Positions 1 to 8,705 of a DNA stretch of 46,160 nucleotides are shown piece by piece (within the stretch, counting starts at the first letter, position 1; each line of letters begins with the position of its first letter). The notes under the pieces are model-generated. The model worked only from the letters and a program-made list of their open reading frames with translations. It searched no databases and had not been told where the DNA came from. This DNA is from Chloroflexota bacterium. Its GTDB lineage: Bacteria > Chloroflexota > Anaerolineae > Aggregatilineales > Phototrophicaceae. Location: positions 1 through 46,160 of the forward strand of contig JAPPFH010000099.1 in the NCBI GenBank assembly GCA_028875185.1. The letters run 5' to 3'. Made by a program: the position numbers and the translations under genes.

Positions 1-20
1 AAGGGGCCGGGGGATGGGGG
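1..20 (+). repeat. G-run repeat fragment, cut by window edge
   Basis: Three runs of four to five Gs separated by CC and AT lie immediately beyond the stop of the minus-strand amidohydrolase. The pattern resembles the G-rich arm of the hairpin/G4 element at 42095-42132, so this is probably the end of another copy whose other part lies outside the window. With a fourth G-run it would be a quadruplex motif; that cannot be seen here. Confidence 0.4.
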
Positions 21-40
21 TTTGTCGCGCTATCAATGAA

Positions 41-53
41 ATTCACCACACCC
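41..53 (+). repeat. TTCACCAC-ended dispersed repeat, copy 1 (13-mer)
   Basis: ATTCACCACACCC occurs here and, in reverse complement, at 46127-46139. The core TTCACCAC also ends the two longer copies at 12318-12400 and 35406-35487. All copies lie outside intact genes. It lies just 3' of the amidohydrolase stop, so it could sit in that gene's transcript end. Confidence 0.45.
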
Positions 54-56
54 CGC

Positions 57-914
57 TCATCCGTCCAGGCGGTAGAAAGCGGCGGCGTTGTCGCGGAAGA
101 GTTTCTTCAACTCCTCAACTGTGGATCCTTCGACCGCCCATTCAAGCGTCTCCACCCAGCGCGGATATTCCGTCGCTTGATAGGCGACGGGCCAATCGCC
201 ACCGTACATCACGCGGTCGAAGCCGAAGCACTCGATAACGTGATCGATATAAGGCTTGAGCTGCTCTGGGGTCCAGTTGTCATGATCCGCCTCGGTGACC
301 AGGCCAGAGATCTTGCACCATACATTGGGAAACTGGGCCAGCGTTCGTATTTCGGCGCGCCAGGGATCCATAAGACCGTTCTTGATATCGGGCTTGCCAA
401 TGTGATCGAGGATGAATTGGACATCCGGGCACTGCGCCACCATCTTGATGGTATTGGCCATTTGCGGGTGATGGATGCAAATGTCGAAGTTCAGGCCGTA
501 TTCGGGTAAAAGCTGAACGCCGCGCACGAAATCCGGGCGCAGGCAAAACTCGATATCCGGTTCAAACTGAATGATGCGGCGGATGCTTTTGACGCGCGGG
601 TTGGCGGCCAGCTTCTCCAGCGCCGGACGGGCGGCATCGCCAAGTTCCAGCGGCGCCCACGGGACGATTCCTTGTAGCCGGCTGTCTTGATCGGCCAGGC
701 TGTCGACCCAGTCCGCTTCTTCCTGGAATTGGGAGAAGTCCACCTCAGCTTGCAGAAAGACCATTTTCTCGACATCCACCGGTCCACAGGCACGATCATA
801 ATCTTCCAGCAAGTAAGGCTTGTTCAGCAAGGGGATGTCATCCAGCCAGGGATAGCGCAGACGCTGCGGGTCCCAAACGTGGAGGTGCGTATCAACAAGC
901 GGAAAATCCAACAT
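57..914 (-). CDS. amidohydrolase family 2 protein, probable sugar lactonase
   Basis: A TIM-barrel metal-dependent hydrolase of about 285 residues. The N-terminal HxH metal motif is DTHLHVWDP; further ligand or active-site motifs are ICIHHP, FILDHIGKP and the C-terminal YGGDWPV aspartate. This pattern is typical of L-fuconolactonase and L-rhamnono-lactonase type enzymes, which open aldonolactones in the cytoplasm. I start at the ATG at 914 because AGGGAG lies eight bases upstream; the longer frame starting at 950 has no such site. A strong promoter (992-1020) precedes it, so it is probably transcribed alone. A lactonase would fit the dehydrogenase, dehydratase and aldolase genes elsewhere in the window. 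The lactonase function is inference; 2-pyrone-4,6-dicarboxylate hydrolase-like activity is an alternative. Confidence 0.9.
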   Translation of the reverse strand: MLDFPLVDTHLHVWDPQRLRYPWLDDIPLLNKPYLLEDYDRACGPVDVEKMVFLQAEVDFSQFQEEADWVDSLADQDSRLQGIVPWAPLELGDAARPALEKLAANPRVKSIRRIIQFEPDIEFCLRPDFVRGVQLLPEYGLNFDICIHHPQMANTIKMVAQCPDVQFILDHIGKPDIKNGLMDPWRAEIRTLAQFPNVWCKISGLVTEADHDNWTPEQLKPYIDHVIECFGFDRVMYGGDWPVAYQATEYPRWVETLEWAVEGSTVEELKKLFRDNAAAFYRLDG

Positions 915-959
915 GGTTTCACTCCCTAACAGACTAATGAATCGCGCCATGCATGGTCA

Positions 960-975
960 GTCCATTCATTTGGAC
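960..975. promoter_or_regulatory. inverted repeat, candidate operator of the lactonase gene
   Basis: GTCCA-TTCATT-TGGAC is a perfect 5+5 inverted repeat with a 6-base spacer, placed just downstream of the predicted transcription start from the 992-1020 promoter, where a bound repressor would block. A separate 10-base palindrome, CCATGCATGG, follows at 947-956. No regulator gene is present in the window, so the binding protein is unknown. Confidence 0.35.
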
Positions 976-991
976 ATTGTGCGACGCATTC

Positions 992-1020
992 AATGTATCT
1001 AACCTTGAGAATGCTGTCAA
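992..1020 (-). promoter_or_regulatory. sigma70-type promoter for the lactonase-like gene
   Basis: On the minus strand a perfect -35 TTGACA is followed after 17 bases by TACATT as -10. The start codon lies about 78 bases downstream of the -10. The rest of the gap between this gene and the cytochrome c gene (1021-1159) contains no gene I can name, only a short minus-strand reading frame with a possible shift, which I do not annotate. Confidence 0.6.
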
Positions 1021-1159
1021 AAGCTTGTCGGCGGGCAGCTGCGCGCAAACACGACTCCGGTTGCAGGCGCGATATTCACGGTGAACGCATCATGCAGCCC
1101 GCCATCAAGAAGTTGAAAAAACGCCTGAACGCGCCTTGACCGCGCGCTCGTACCCCTCG

Positions 1160-1624
1160 TTATGCAGAAAGCAAATACGCGATGATGTGCCCGATCTCCG
1201 CTTGCGTCAAGCGATCGGCGAAATTGGCGGGCATGGAATTTGCGTAGCCGTCCACCAAGTAAGCGCCGGGCGATACAATCGATTCATAGAGATATTGCGC
1301 TGTAGACAGCGGCCGCCGCCGCGTCGCGGCAGCTGCGGCAATGCCTGTAAACGATGGAGCGACACGCCCCTCTCCTGATACGTGGCAGGCGCTGCATTGG
1401 AAAGCCTCGATCAGCGCTTCGCCTTCCTTGACAGATGCGCCCGCGAGCGCCGCCGCCACGTCCGTCGCGTAAGATTGGGCGTCGATAGCGGGAGAATTGG
1501 TCGATTTGGATGTGCTGGAGGCGACGAATGCGCCCGCGAAAACGACCGTGACGATGATCAACAGCGCGACAGTAAAGGCGAATGCCGTCCGCTGACTTAG
1601 CCGCATTGGACCGGTGTTAGGCAC
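1160..1624 (-). CDS. membrane-anchored class I cytochrome c
   Basis: A small c-type cytochrome of about 154 residues. Residues 13-35 form one hydrophobic segment that is an uncleaved signal anchor, followed by a flexible Ser/Thr/Ala-rich linker. A single heme-binding CSACH motif lies near residue 77 and a likely axial methionine in SMPANF near residue 130. It would sit on the outer face of the membrane and carry electrons to a terminal oxidase. It follows ctaB by 13 bases, which ties it to heme-copper oxidase maturation. The start is GTG at 1624; ATG at 1606 is equally possible, since neither has a clear ribosome site. No oxidase subunit gene is in the window. Confidence 0.85.
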   Translation of the reverse strand: MPNTGPMRLSQRTAFAFTVALLIIVTVVFAGAFVASSTSKSTNSPAIDAQSYATDVAAALAGASVKEGEALIEAFQCSACHVSGEGRVAPSFTGIAAAAATRRRPLSTAQYLYESIVSPGAYLVDGYANSMPANFADRLTQAEIGHIIAYLLSA

Positions 1625-1637
1625 GCCAAGGGCACGC

Positions 1638-2552
1638 TTACAACAGAAGCCGGTCGAAGATCATCGCCAGGAACAGCAGCGCCAAGTAGAGCGAAGAATA
1701 CTTGTAAAGCGCGCGGGCTGTCGCTTTGTCGGCTCGGTGGATGAGCTTTCCAGCCAAGCCAATAAGTATCAAGCCAAGAATCGCGGCAATGGCAAGAAAG
1801 AAGCGATCCAACATCACAGGCGCCTGCGGCAGCAACAGCAGCAAAGCTGGCGACAAGCTGATGATCACCAGCTGAATGGAATAAAACAAGATTTGCAAGC
1901 GGGTCACGCTTTCGCCGCGCGCCACTGGCATCATGGGAATATCAGCGGCGGCATAATCCTTGTTGACCAGGATCGCCAGCGCCCAGGAATGCGGCGGCGT
2001 CCAGTAGAAGACGATGGCGAACAGAATGAATGCCTGAAGCTCAAGCGCGCCACTCGCCGCCGCCCAGCCCACCAGCACCGGCATGGCGCCAGCGCCGCCG
2101 CCAATCAGGATGTTGACGACCGTGTTGCGCTTCAAAATCAGCGTGTAAATGACGACGTAGTAAATTGCCCCAGCCAGCGCCAGGACTGCTGCCAGCCAAT
2201 TGACAAACAAGCCCAGCACCAGCACTGAGGAAGACACAAGCGCCATGCCAAACGCAAGAGCCTGGTTCGCGGAAACGCGGCCCGATGGAATCGGACGGCG
2301 AGCGGTACGCGCCATCTTGGCATCGATTTCGCGGTCCAGGTACTGATTGATCGCGCTGGCGCCGCCTGCGGAAAGCGCGCCGCCAAGAATGGTCAGCGTC
2401 AAGAGCTCTGCCGGCGGGAACGCGTCGATCGCGACGATCATGCTGGTCACGCAGGTGAAGACGAGCAATATGACAATGCGCGGTTTCATCAGCTCGATGT
2501 ACGGTCGTGGCGAGACGCCAAACGCCATGTTGCTGCGGAGCGTTCTTATCAT
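1638..2552 (-). CDS. ctaB: protoheme IX farnesyltransferase (heme O synthase)
   Basis: A UbiA-superfamily prenyltransferase of 304 residues with roughly nine membrane helices. The allylic-diphosphate motif NQYLDREIDAKM with following RTARRPIPSG is diagnostic of CtaB/CyoE, and the second cytoplasmic loop carries WTPPHSWAL and DIPMMPV. It adds a farnesyl group to protoheme to make heme O. Its start overlaps the stop of ctaA by four bases (ATGA), so the two steps of heme A synthesis are translationally coupled. Length and motifs are normal for the family, so I am confident of the call. Confidence 0.97.
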   Translation of the reverse strand: MIRTLRSNMAFGVSPRPYIELMKPRIVILLVFTCVTSMIVAIDAFPPAELLTLTILGGALSAGGASAINQYLDREIDAKMARTARRPIPSGRVSANQALAFGMALVSSSVLVLGLFVNWLAAVLALAGAIYYVVIYTLILKRNTVVNILIGGGAGAMPVLVGWAAASGALELQAFILFAIVFYWTPPHSWALAILVNKDYAAADIPMMPVARGESVTRLQILFYSIQLVIISLSPALLLLLPQAPVMLDRFFLAIAAILGLILIGLAGKLIHRADKATARALYKYSSLYLALLFLAMIFDRLLL

Positions 2553-3484
2553 AGGTTTCCCGTCTCAAGTCCTTCTCTGTTCATGCCTTCCATGATCGCC
2601 AGCGTGACGAGCAGTCCCCAGACGGCAGCCGCCAAGCCGACATGCAGCGCGCCCCATTCCCTGCCAGCCGAGCTGAGCACAAACAGCGCCCCGGCCACAA
2701 TCTGCACGATGTGAGTGACAGCGGCGCCGAGGGCAATCCGTCTTGTCAAAGGCTCGGTCCGATACCGATGGACTTGCCATATCAAAATGAATAGCGCGAC
2801 GCTCATCGCCGCCACAGACAATCGGTGGATCATATTGATGATCGCCAGCTGGCCCTGCGCAACGGGCAGAATGACGCCGCCATCGCATAGGGGCCAGGTC
2901 GTGCAAGCCAGCGTTGCGCCGCTTCCCCGTACCAAGGCGCCGGTCAATATAACGACGAACGCCATGGCTGCGTTGGCCGCCGCCTGCAAGGGTATTGAAT
3001 CGCTGTGCCTCGCCGGCGTTGGGAGGCGCCAAGCCAAGACCGCCGCGCCCAGCAGCGCCGCCAAGAGCAGCATGGCAACGCCCAGGTGCAAAGTAACAAA
3101 GGTCGGCGGCAGCTCCAGGAAGACAACGATGGCGCCCAAAGCGCTCTGCGCCACGAACAGAATGGCGGCCGCAATCGTCATCCGCAGCACGCGCCGATTG
3201 TCTTGTCGATAGCTCCGCCAGGCGGCCGCCAAGGTCGCCAAGCCGAAGAAGCCGATCAGCAGGGCGAAGAGACGGTGCAGCCACTCAATCCATGCGGTGA
3301 TGTTATCCAGCGGCGGAAAGATAGTGCCGTTGCAGAGCGGCCAATCGGTGCCGCAGCCCAGGCCGGATTCCGTCACCCGCACCACCGCGCCAAAGACGAT
3401 CAAGCCCAGCGTGAGCGCCGCTGTGGAAAGTGAAAGAATGACAAACGTAGAACTTCGCGCTGCTTCCACGCTATGGTCGACCAT
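2549..3484 (-). CDS. ctaA: heme A synthase, COX15/CtaA family
   Basis: An eight-helix membrane protein of 311 residues built as two similar four-helix halves. Each half has a Cys-containing extracytoplasmic loop (GLGCGTDWPLCNG; TLACTTWPLCDGG) and heme-binding histidines (EWLHRLFALL, TLHLGVAML; MIHRLSVAAM, ALHVGLAAA). It oxidises the C8 methyl of heme O to the formyl of heme A, for aa3/ba3-type oxidases. The gene starts 42 bases after the Apd1-like gene stops, so it may be co-transcribed with the siderophore operon. A ribosome site before the ATG is not obvious. Together with ctaB and cytochrome c this implies aerobic respiration. Confidence 0.96.
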   Translation of the reverse strand: MVDHSVEAARSSTFVILSLSTAALTLGLIVFGAVVRVTESGLGCGTDWPLCNGTIFPPLDNITAWIEWLHRLFALLIGFFGLATLAAAWRSYRQDNRRVLRMTIAAAILFVAQSALGAIVVFLELPPTFVTLHLGVAMLLLAALLGAAVLAWRLPTPARHSDSIPLQAAANAAMAFVVILTGALVRGSGATLACTTWPLCDGGVILPVAQGQLAIINMIHRLSVAAMSVALFILIWQVHRYRTEPLTRRIALGAAVTHIVQIVAGALFVLSSAGREWGALHVGLAAAVWGLLVTLAIMEGMNREGLETGNL

Positions 3485-3526
3485 GAGGAATGAATTCGCT
3501 GGAAAACATTGTGCCGAAATACCTTG

Positions 3527-4540
3527 TCACAGCTCTCGCTGTATGGCAGGGTCAAGGTATTTTTCCTTCCGCGCCACCTGATATTGAGCATAGTTGAGCT
3601 TTTCATCCAGCGCGGTGGCGTGTTCCGTATTAATCCGGTGGCTGATCTCAACGCGTGACTCCAGGCTGCGCTCGGCAGTGTCACTCGGCGTCATATAGCG
3701 CAAGCACGCCTGCGCCCATCGTGGATCAGCGCTCCTTTCCTGATTGACAATCTCGCCGGCTTTAGCGAAAGTGAACCAGTCCCAGCCATGTTCCAGCCAG
3801 AGTTGACGCTCCAGCGCTTGCATGAAGCCGCCGTCCAAACCAGCCCAACCACGATAATGTCCGCATAACGGGCGTACGTCTCCTCGCCGCTCGATGATCT
3901 GTTTCGCCTGTTCGCGCTCGACATAAGCCCAATAGTGTCCGGTCGGCATATCGATGAATGTCGGCGCGAAGACATGTCCGCCGAAGTGCGTAACCCGCCA
4001 GACGCGCAGGCCGGCGCTTGATAAGTTGTCGCGCATATATCGGTAGAGTGGATAGCCAAACTTGGCGCAGGCGGCATCGACCGCGCCATGGGTGCAGATC
4101 AGAATATCGCGCGTCCCCTCATGCTCGGGCAGGCGATAAGGCTCATAGTTGACCAGGCGCTCCCGATCCTGATAAAGCGACCAGATCAGTGGGCCGCACT
4201 CGTTCTCAGGCACAAGGTATTCAACCTTGTCGAACTGCGACATCAAGCCAGCGGGCCGACTGTACAGCATCACCCGGCGAAAACCAGGGCAAGCGTATTC
4301 GGGATCGGGCGCGATGGCCAAGGGCAGATGCGAATAGCCTTTGCCGTCCTTATATTCCTGCAACCAGACGCCCAGCAGGTCAATGACTTCCTGCGGCAAG
4401 GGACCTGCTTTTTGCATCATGTCAAGGCGCCAGGGCAGCGGTGTCTCCACCACAATCGCGTTCTTGAAACCATGAGCGCGCCCGCCCGGGTCCAGCCCGC
4501 GCGCTTTAGCCAGGCAATTGCAGTAGGGCTTGCTGCTCAC
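3527..4540 (-). CDS. sucrase/ferredoxin-like (Apd1-type) [2Fe-2S] protein
   Basis: A Suc_Fer-like protein of 337 residues. Counting from the GTG at 4540, C149 and C158 ([10 protein letters not shown]) and H185 and H189 (THFGGH) match the Cys2/His2 cluster ligands of yeast Apd1-type thioredoxin-like ferredoxins. [11 protein letters not shown] motif stands at the N-terminus and LCGHYRG further on. I chose GTG at 4540 because it overlaps the ATPase stop in GTGA and because homology begins only there; the longer frame reads back into the ATPase gene. Its place as the gene after a ferric-siderophore ATPase suggests it may reduce and release iron from the imported carrier; that role is inference. 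Confidence 0.85.
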   Translation of the reverse strand: MSSKPYCNCLAKARGLDPGGRAHGFKNAIVVETPLPWRLDMMQKAGPLPQEVIDLLGVWLQEYKDGKGYSHLPLAIAPDPEYACPGFRRVMLYSRPAGLMSQFDKVEYLVPENECGPLIWSLYQDRERLVNYEPYRLPEHEGTRDILICTHGAVDAACAKFGYPLYRYMRDNLSSAGLRVWRVTHFGGHVFAPTFIDMPTGHYWAYVEREQAKQIIERRGDVRPLCGHYRGWAGLDGGFMQALERQLWLEHGWDWFTFAKAGEIVNQERSADPRWAQACLRYMTPSDTAERSLESRVEISHRINTEHATALDEKLNYAQYQVARKEKYLDPAIQREL

Positions 4541-5406
4541 GGAAGCTGTCTCGTCGGCTCTTGAACGCGACCATTGAGCTGGTCCGGCGACTTGGCTTGG
4601 CGCGCCCCAGCGCGTCCGATGGGGACACACATAGGCGTGTCGGTCACCGGGTCGGTCACGATGGTCGATCTAAGGCCGAAGACCTGGAAAATGTTCTCCG
4701 CGGTCATGATTTCTTCGGCTGTGCCCTGCACGACAATCTGACCTCCGCGCAGAGCGACAATGGTGTCGGCATAACGCGCCGCATGATTGAGATCGTGCAG
4801 AACCATGACGATTGTACGGCCTTCGGCATTCAAGCTTTGCAGCAGATCCAGCACATCCATCTGGTAGGCCAGGTCGAGAAAGGTCGTCGGTTCATCCAGC
4901 AGCAAGATTTGGGTCTGCTGCGCCAGCGCCATGGCGATCCAGGCGCGCTGACGCTGCCCGCCGCTGAGCGTGTCCACCGGCCGGTCGGCGAAAAGCGCAA
5001 GGTTGGTCGTGGTCAGCGCCTCATTGACAATGCGTTCGTCCTCGCTGCTCCACTGCTGAAACCAGCTCTGATGCGGATAGCGTCCCTGCGCGACCAGTTC
5101 ATGCACGGTCAAGCCTTCCGGCGCCCTTGGAGATTGCGGCAGAATCCCGAGCTGACGCGCCAATTCCTTCGCCTTCAATTTGTGAATGTCGCGGCTGTTG
5201 AGATAGACGCTGCCATGCGTCGGCTTAAGCAGGCGAGAGACGCCGCGCAATAACGTGGATTTGCCGCAGCCGTTGGGCCCCACCAAAGCGGTCACCGTGC
5301 CCGGCGCGATTGACAGATCCAGTTCGCGCACGACTATGGTTTTGCCGTCGTAGCTTAGCGACAGCTTCTCCAGGACGATCAACTTACTTTCTCCACGCCT
5401 CTTCAC
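4537..5406 (-). CDS. iron-siderophore ABC transporter ATP-binding protein
   Basis: A FepC/FecE-family ATPase of 289 residues. Walker A is GPNGCGKST, the ABC signature LSGGQRQR, Walker [13 protein letters not shown] and the switch histidine VLHDLNHA. The C-terminal tail [13 protein letters not shown] is typical of the siderophore subfamily. It energises the two FecCD permeases encoded at 7623-9733. It lies 57 bases after the DUF2218 gene and overlaps the Apd1-like gene by four bases. The last 25 or so residues, rich in Gln and Arg, are beyond the usual end. Confidence 0.95.
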   Translation of the reverse strand: MKRRGESKLIVLEKLSLSYDGKTIVVRELDLSIAPGTVTALVGPNGCGKSTLLRGVSRLLKPTHGSVYLNSRDIHKLKAKELARQLGILPQSPRAPEGLTVHELVAQGRYPHQSWFQQWSSEDERIVNEALTTTNLALFADRPVDTLSGGQRQRAWIAMALAQQTQILLLDEPTTFLDLAYQMDVLDLLQSLNAEGRTIVMVLHDLNHAARYADTIVALRGGQIVVQGTAEEIMTAENIFQVFGLRSTIVTDPVTDTPMCVPIGRAGARQAKSPDQLNGRVQEPTRQLP

Positions 5407-5463
5407 TCCACCGCTGCTTAAATGGCTGTCCCCGTGTATGACGACGGAGACAGCCGCCGTAAC

Positions 5464-5757
5464 TTAGCTCGCGTCCTGCCAAACGATCACGAAAGATTCC
5501 TGCGGCGCAAAGCGGGTCAAATGATCGTCCACAACAGTCTTCGCCCGTTCAAAGCCAGCGCGGTCATCAGCCTGGATATCGATGACCAGCGCGCTTTCAC
5601 TGGCGCGCATCTCGCAATAGGCGAAGCCGAATTCCACTTTTCCCAGCCCATTGTCGCAGGTGGCTTTCACCTTGCGATCAAAGTGATTGCACAAGGCTTT
5701 GAGATAGCGCGAGGCTTTGACGGTCGGCACGTTTGCCTGTGTCTTGTGCATGGTCAC
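5464..5757 (-). CDS. DUF2218 family protein
   Basis: A 97-residue soluble protein matching the DUF2218 pattern: an N-terminal KASRYLKALCNHF helix, a central beta segment with FGFAYCEM, and a C-terminal VVDDHLTRFAPQE helix. DUF2218 genes often accompany siderophore uptake and reductase genes; their biochemical role is not known. The gene starts with GTG overlapping the stop of the binding-protein gene (GTGA); an ATG two codons further in (5751) is the alternative. Its position between binding protein and ATPase suggests a role in handling the iron complex, but nothing in the sequence shows metal ligands beyond one His and two Cys. Confidence 0.8.
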   Translation of the reverse strand: MTMHKTQANVPTVKASRYLKALCNHFDRKVKATCDNGLGKVEFGFAYCEMRASESALVIDIQADDRAGFERAKTVVDDHLTRFAPQESFVIVWQDAS

Positions 5758-7610
5758 TCGCCCGCCAGGACGCTGGCTTCGACATCATCCAGCACAGCCA
5801 TCGCCGCCAGCGGACCGCCCACACTGGTCCACAGCGAGCCGTCTATGACCACGACGCGGTCATTTTGAACAACTTGCAGACTCTGGAACAGCGGATTCTC
5901 CAGCAACTCATCCAGCGCCTCGACCGCATCGCCCTGCCCTTGCAGCGTGCCGAGGAAAGCCCAGTCGACATCGATAATGCCGACCGATTCCAAGCTGAGC
6001 GGCGCCGAGTGCGGGTGGCCCTGCTGCAGCTCGGGGATTTCAAGCGGCGGCTGCAAGCCCACATCGATCAGGATGCGGCTGGAGAAGGTCGTTGGCGCCA
6101 TGATTTGCGGTCCTTCCGCCGTCCAGCGACCAACGATGAACATCTCATCGCCGGCGGCCCCCAGGTTCGCGCCGAGCGTTGCCACACGCTGATCGTAATC
6201 GGCCAAAACGGCATCGGCTTCAGCGCCCATATTCAGGGCTTCGCCGACGCGCGCGAATTGCGCGCGCCAGTCTTCGTCGAAAGTGGCTGTGTTATAGACC
6301 GGCGCGATGGCATTAAGTTGCGCCAGCACATCCGGGTTGCTGTAGCCAGCGAAGAGGATCAGATCGGGCTGCAAACTGAGGATGACTTCCAGGTTGGGCC
6401 GGAAGAATGCCCCCACCGACACGGTATCTTCGGGCAGGCGCTCATCCAGGTAACGCGGCGGCGTCATTTGTCCGCGCCCATTGGTTGCGCCAATCGGCTC
6501 GACGTCCAGCGCCAGCAAACCATCGATGTCGCCTTCCTGCAAGGCGACCACGCGCTGCGGCGCATCCGGCACGCAGACGGTCACACCGACCGCATCGACG
6601 ACCGCGCGCAAGCCCGAGTCACACTCCAGCGGAATCAGCCGCGCGATCTCAGGCGCCATGTTCTCAAGCAAGTATTGCAGGCTCAGCACCGTGCTGAATT
6701 GCAGCGCGTCATCATATTCATCGGAGACGAAGAAGACGCGATCGTCCTGCACCACGTCAAGCTTGCTCAGCAAGGCATCCGCGCTGATGACCTCGCGCGC
6801 CGCGTCGCTGCCGCCTTCATAGAATTGCAGCGCCAGGAAGACCAGCAGATCGGTATCCAGAATATCGATGCGCTCTTCGCTCAGGTAGTAGTAGAAGCTG
6901 TCGCCGGCCAGTTCGTTCTGTTCGGCGGGCACGACAAAGCCCAAGTCGGTGAAGAAGCGGCCGCGGCCATCCTGCCCGGTGTAGTAGCCGTAGGTCTCGG
7001 CGGTCTTATAGGCCACTGATACGGTCGCGCCCTGGAATTGCGGATAGCGGTTCCGCGCCTGCGTCAGGCTGGATTCCACCGCGCCGATGGCGGCCTCGGC
7101 CTGCTCCGACCGGCCCAGCGCTTTGCCAATCAGGCGGGTCGTCTCCTGCCAGGGCATGCCAAAATCAACATAGGTGTCGTATTGCGCAAGGGTGGGCGCA
7201 ATCTGCGACAGGAATTCGTATTCTTCTTGCGTGATGCCGGAATCGACCGCGCTGATGAGATCGGGCGCCAAAGCCAGAATGGCTTCGTAATTCAGATTGC
7301 CGTAAGGCATGTTGAGCGCCTGCGGCTGTACGCCGCCCGACTCATCAATCGCCCAGGGGAAGATGGCATTCTCGGGATCGCCATACCAATAACGCACGGC
7401 GACCGGCGTCACGCCTAGCGCCAGCAGCGGATCCTGCTCGGTAAAGCCGATGGAGACGATGCGCTGCGGCTCTTCGGTGATGGTGGTGCTACCGAACTTG
7501 TGCTCGATGGTCACCGGGAAAGCGTCTTCGCTCTCGTCGGCCGATACGAATCCGAAACTCGCCAGGAAGAGCGCGAGCAGGGCGAAGATGATGATGCTGC
7601 GAGTGTTCAT
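5754..7610 (-). CDS. tandem double-domain siderophore-binding protein
   Basis: At 618 residues this is twice the normal size of a FepB/FecB-type binding protein. After a Sec signal peptide (cleavage near residue 24, no lipobox cysteine) come two homologous lobes-plus-helix units: EPQRIVSIGF at 47-56 matches APQRVVALQE at 350-359, YEAILALAPDLIS matches LEVILSLQPDLIL, and LDVVQDDRVFFV matches LQVVQNDRVVVI. Each unit has the PBP-III architecture used for ferric siderophores, heme or cobalamin. It would deliver iron complex to the two permeases encoded upstream. Stand-alone single-domain proteins are the rule, so this is a fused duplication. The second unit begins with a C-containing stretch (C330, C346) that may form a disulfide. 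Confidence 0.93.
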   Translation of the reverse strand: MNTRSIIIFALLALFLASFGFVSADESEDAFPVTIEHKFGSTTITEEPQRIVSIGFTEQDPLLALGVTPVAVRYWYGDPENAIFPWAIDESGGVQPQALNMPYGNLNYEAILALAPDLISAVDSGITQEEYEFLSQIAPTLAQYDTYVDFGMPWQETTRLIGKALGRSEQAEAAIGAVESSLTQARNRYPQFQGATVSVAYKTAETYGYYTGQDGRGRFFTDLGFVVPAEQNELAGDSFYYYLSEERIDILDTDLLVFLALQFYEGGSDAAREVISADALLSKLDVVQDDRVFFVSDEYDDALQFSTVLSLQYLLENMAPEIARLIPLECDSGLRAVVDAVGVTVCVPDAPQRVVALQEGDIDGLLALDVEPIGATNGRGQMTPPRYLDERLPEDTVSVGAFFRPNLEVILSLQPDLILFAGYSNPDVLAQLNAIAPVYNTATFDEDWRAQFARVGEALNMGAEADAVLADYDQRVATLGANLGAAGDEMFIVGRWTAEGPQIMAPTTFSSRILIDVGLQPPLEIPELQQGHPHSAPLSLESVGIIDVDWAFLGTLQGQGDAVEALDELLENPLFQSLQVVQNDRVVVIDGSLWTSVGGPLAAMAVLDDVEASVLAGE

Positions 7611-7622
7611 TGTGTTCTCCTA

Positions 7623-8705
7623 CTAGATACTAGACTTGTAGAGCAAATACGCGAAGTACGGCGCGCCAATCAGCGCCGTCACAATGCCGAGAGGAAGTTC
7701 CGAGGGCGCGATTACCCAGCGACCGATGAGGTCGGCGGTCACCAGAAGCGCGCCGCCAAAAAGCGCGGCGATGGGAATCAAGCCTTCGTGCGCGGGACCG
7801 GTGAGCCGGCGCGTGATATGCGGCGCGACCAAGCCAACGAAGCCGATCGTGCCCGATACCGCCACCGCCACCGCTGCCAGCGCAACGCTTATGGTGAGCA
7901 AAAAAAGGCGCTGCGCCTCGACTCTGAGGCCTAAGCCCAGAGCGATGTCTTCGCCAAACGCGAGGATGTTGAGCTGGCGGGCGGAGAAAATCGCCAGCGG
8001 CAGCAGTACGATCAGCCAGCCAGCCAGCGTATGAACATGTTCCCAGTTGCGCCCGTAAACGCTGCCGGCCAGCCAGATATGCGCCTGCTGCACATCGCGG
8101 ATATCGCCGAAGACCAACATAAAGGCGGTCGCCGAGGTTAGCATCGCCGCGACAGCGACGCCGATAAGTATCAGACGAATCGGACTGCTGCCGCCCTTTT
8201 CCCAGGCGAGGACATAAATCACGAGCGCTACCAGCAACGCGCCGCCAAAGGCGGCGAATGGCAAGAGCGCCATGGGAATGTCCTTAAACCAGACGATGAT
8301 GCTAACCGCAGCCAATCCCGCGCCCGCGTTGACGCCAAGGATGCCGGGCTCCGCCAGCGGATTGCGCGTGACGCCCTGCAGGATCGCCCCCGATGTCGCT
8401 AAAGCCATGCCCACCAGGAAGGCGGTCAAGATGCGCGGCAGGCGAAAAGTGAAGACCACCAGATTGAAACTGCGCCCTTCCGGATGGTCATCAGGCAGGA
8501 TGCCTATCAGCGTACGCGCCACTTCCAGGATGGAGATATCGTAAGCGCCATAGCTGATGCTCAAGACCAGGACGACAGTTGTCGCCGCCAGGATGACCAG
8601 CGCGGCGGGCGGCGCGCGGCGGTCGATCTTCAGCGAGAAGAGCCACCGTCCCTGACCGACGGTGATCCAGCTCGCTGTGGCGCGATGCTTTGTCTTGCTC
8701 ATCAA
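7623..8705 (-). CDS. FecCD-family iron-siderophore ABC permease (second)
   Basis: A 360-residue polytopic membrane protein of the FecCD family. Hallmarks are FRLPRILTAFLVGMALATSG, QGVTRNPLAEPGILGVNAGA and FVGLVAPHITRRL, with the C-terminal GIVTALIGAPYFAYLL. It forms the channel with the permease encoded just upstream; ATG at 8705 overlaps that gene's stop by four bases. A hydrophilic N-terminal extension of about 30 residues precedes the first helix, so a later start is possible, but the four-base overlap favours this one. The gene is followed 12 bases later by the binding protein. Confidence 0.95.
   Translation of the reverse strand: MMSKTKHRATASWITVGQGRWLFSLKIDRRAPPAALVILAATTVVLVLSISYGAYDISILEVARTLIGILPDDHPEGRSFNLVVFTFRLPRILTAFLVGMALATSGAILQGVTRNPLAEPGILGVNAGAGLAAVSIIVWFKDIPMALLPFAAFGGALLVALVIYVLAWEKGGSSPIRLILIGVAVAAMLTSATAFMLVFGDIRDVQQAHIWLAGSVYGRNWEHVHTLAGWLIVLLPLAIFSARQLNILAFGEDIALGLGLRVEAQRLFLLTISVALAAVAVAVSGTIGFVGLVAPHITRRLTGPAHEGLIPIAALFGGALLVTADLIGRWVIAPSELPLGIVTALIGAPYFAYLLYKSSI

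Noticed and set aside
5733-7019. Long plus-strand open frame of 428 codons
   Set aside because: It lies opposite the siderophore-binding-protein gene, which has clear family motifs and a signal peptide; the plus frame has none.
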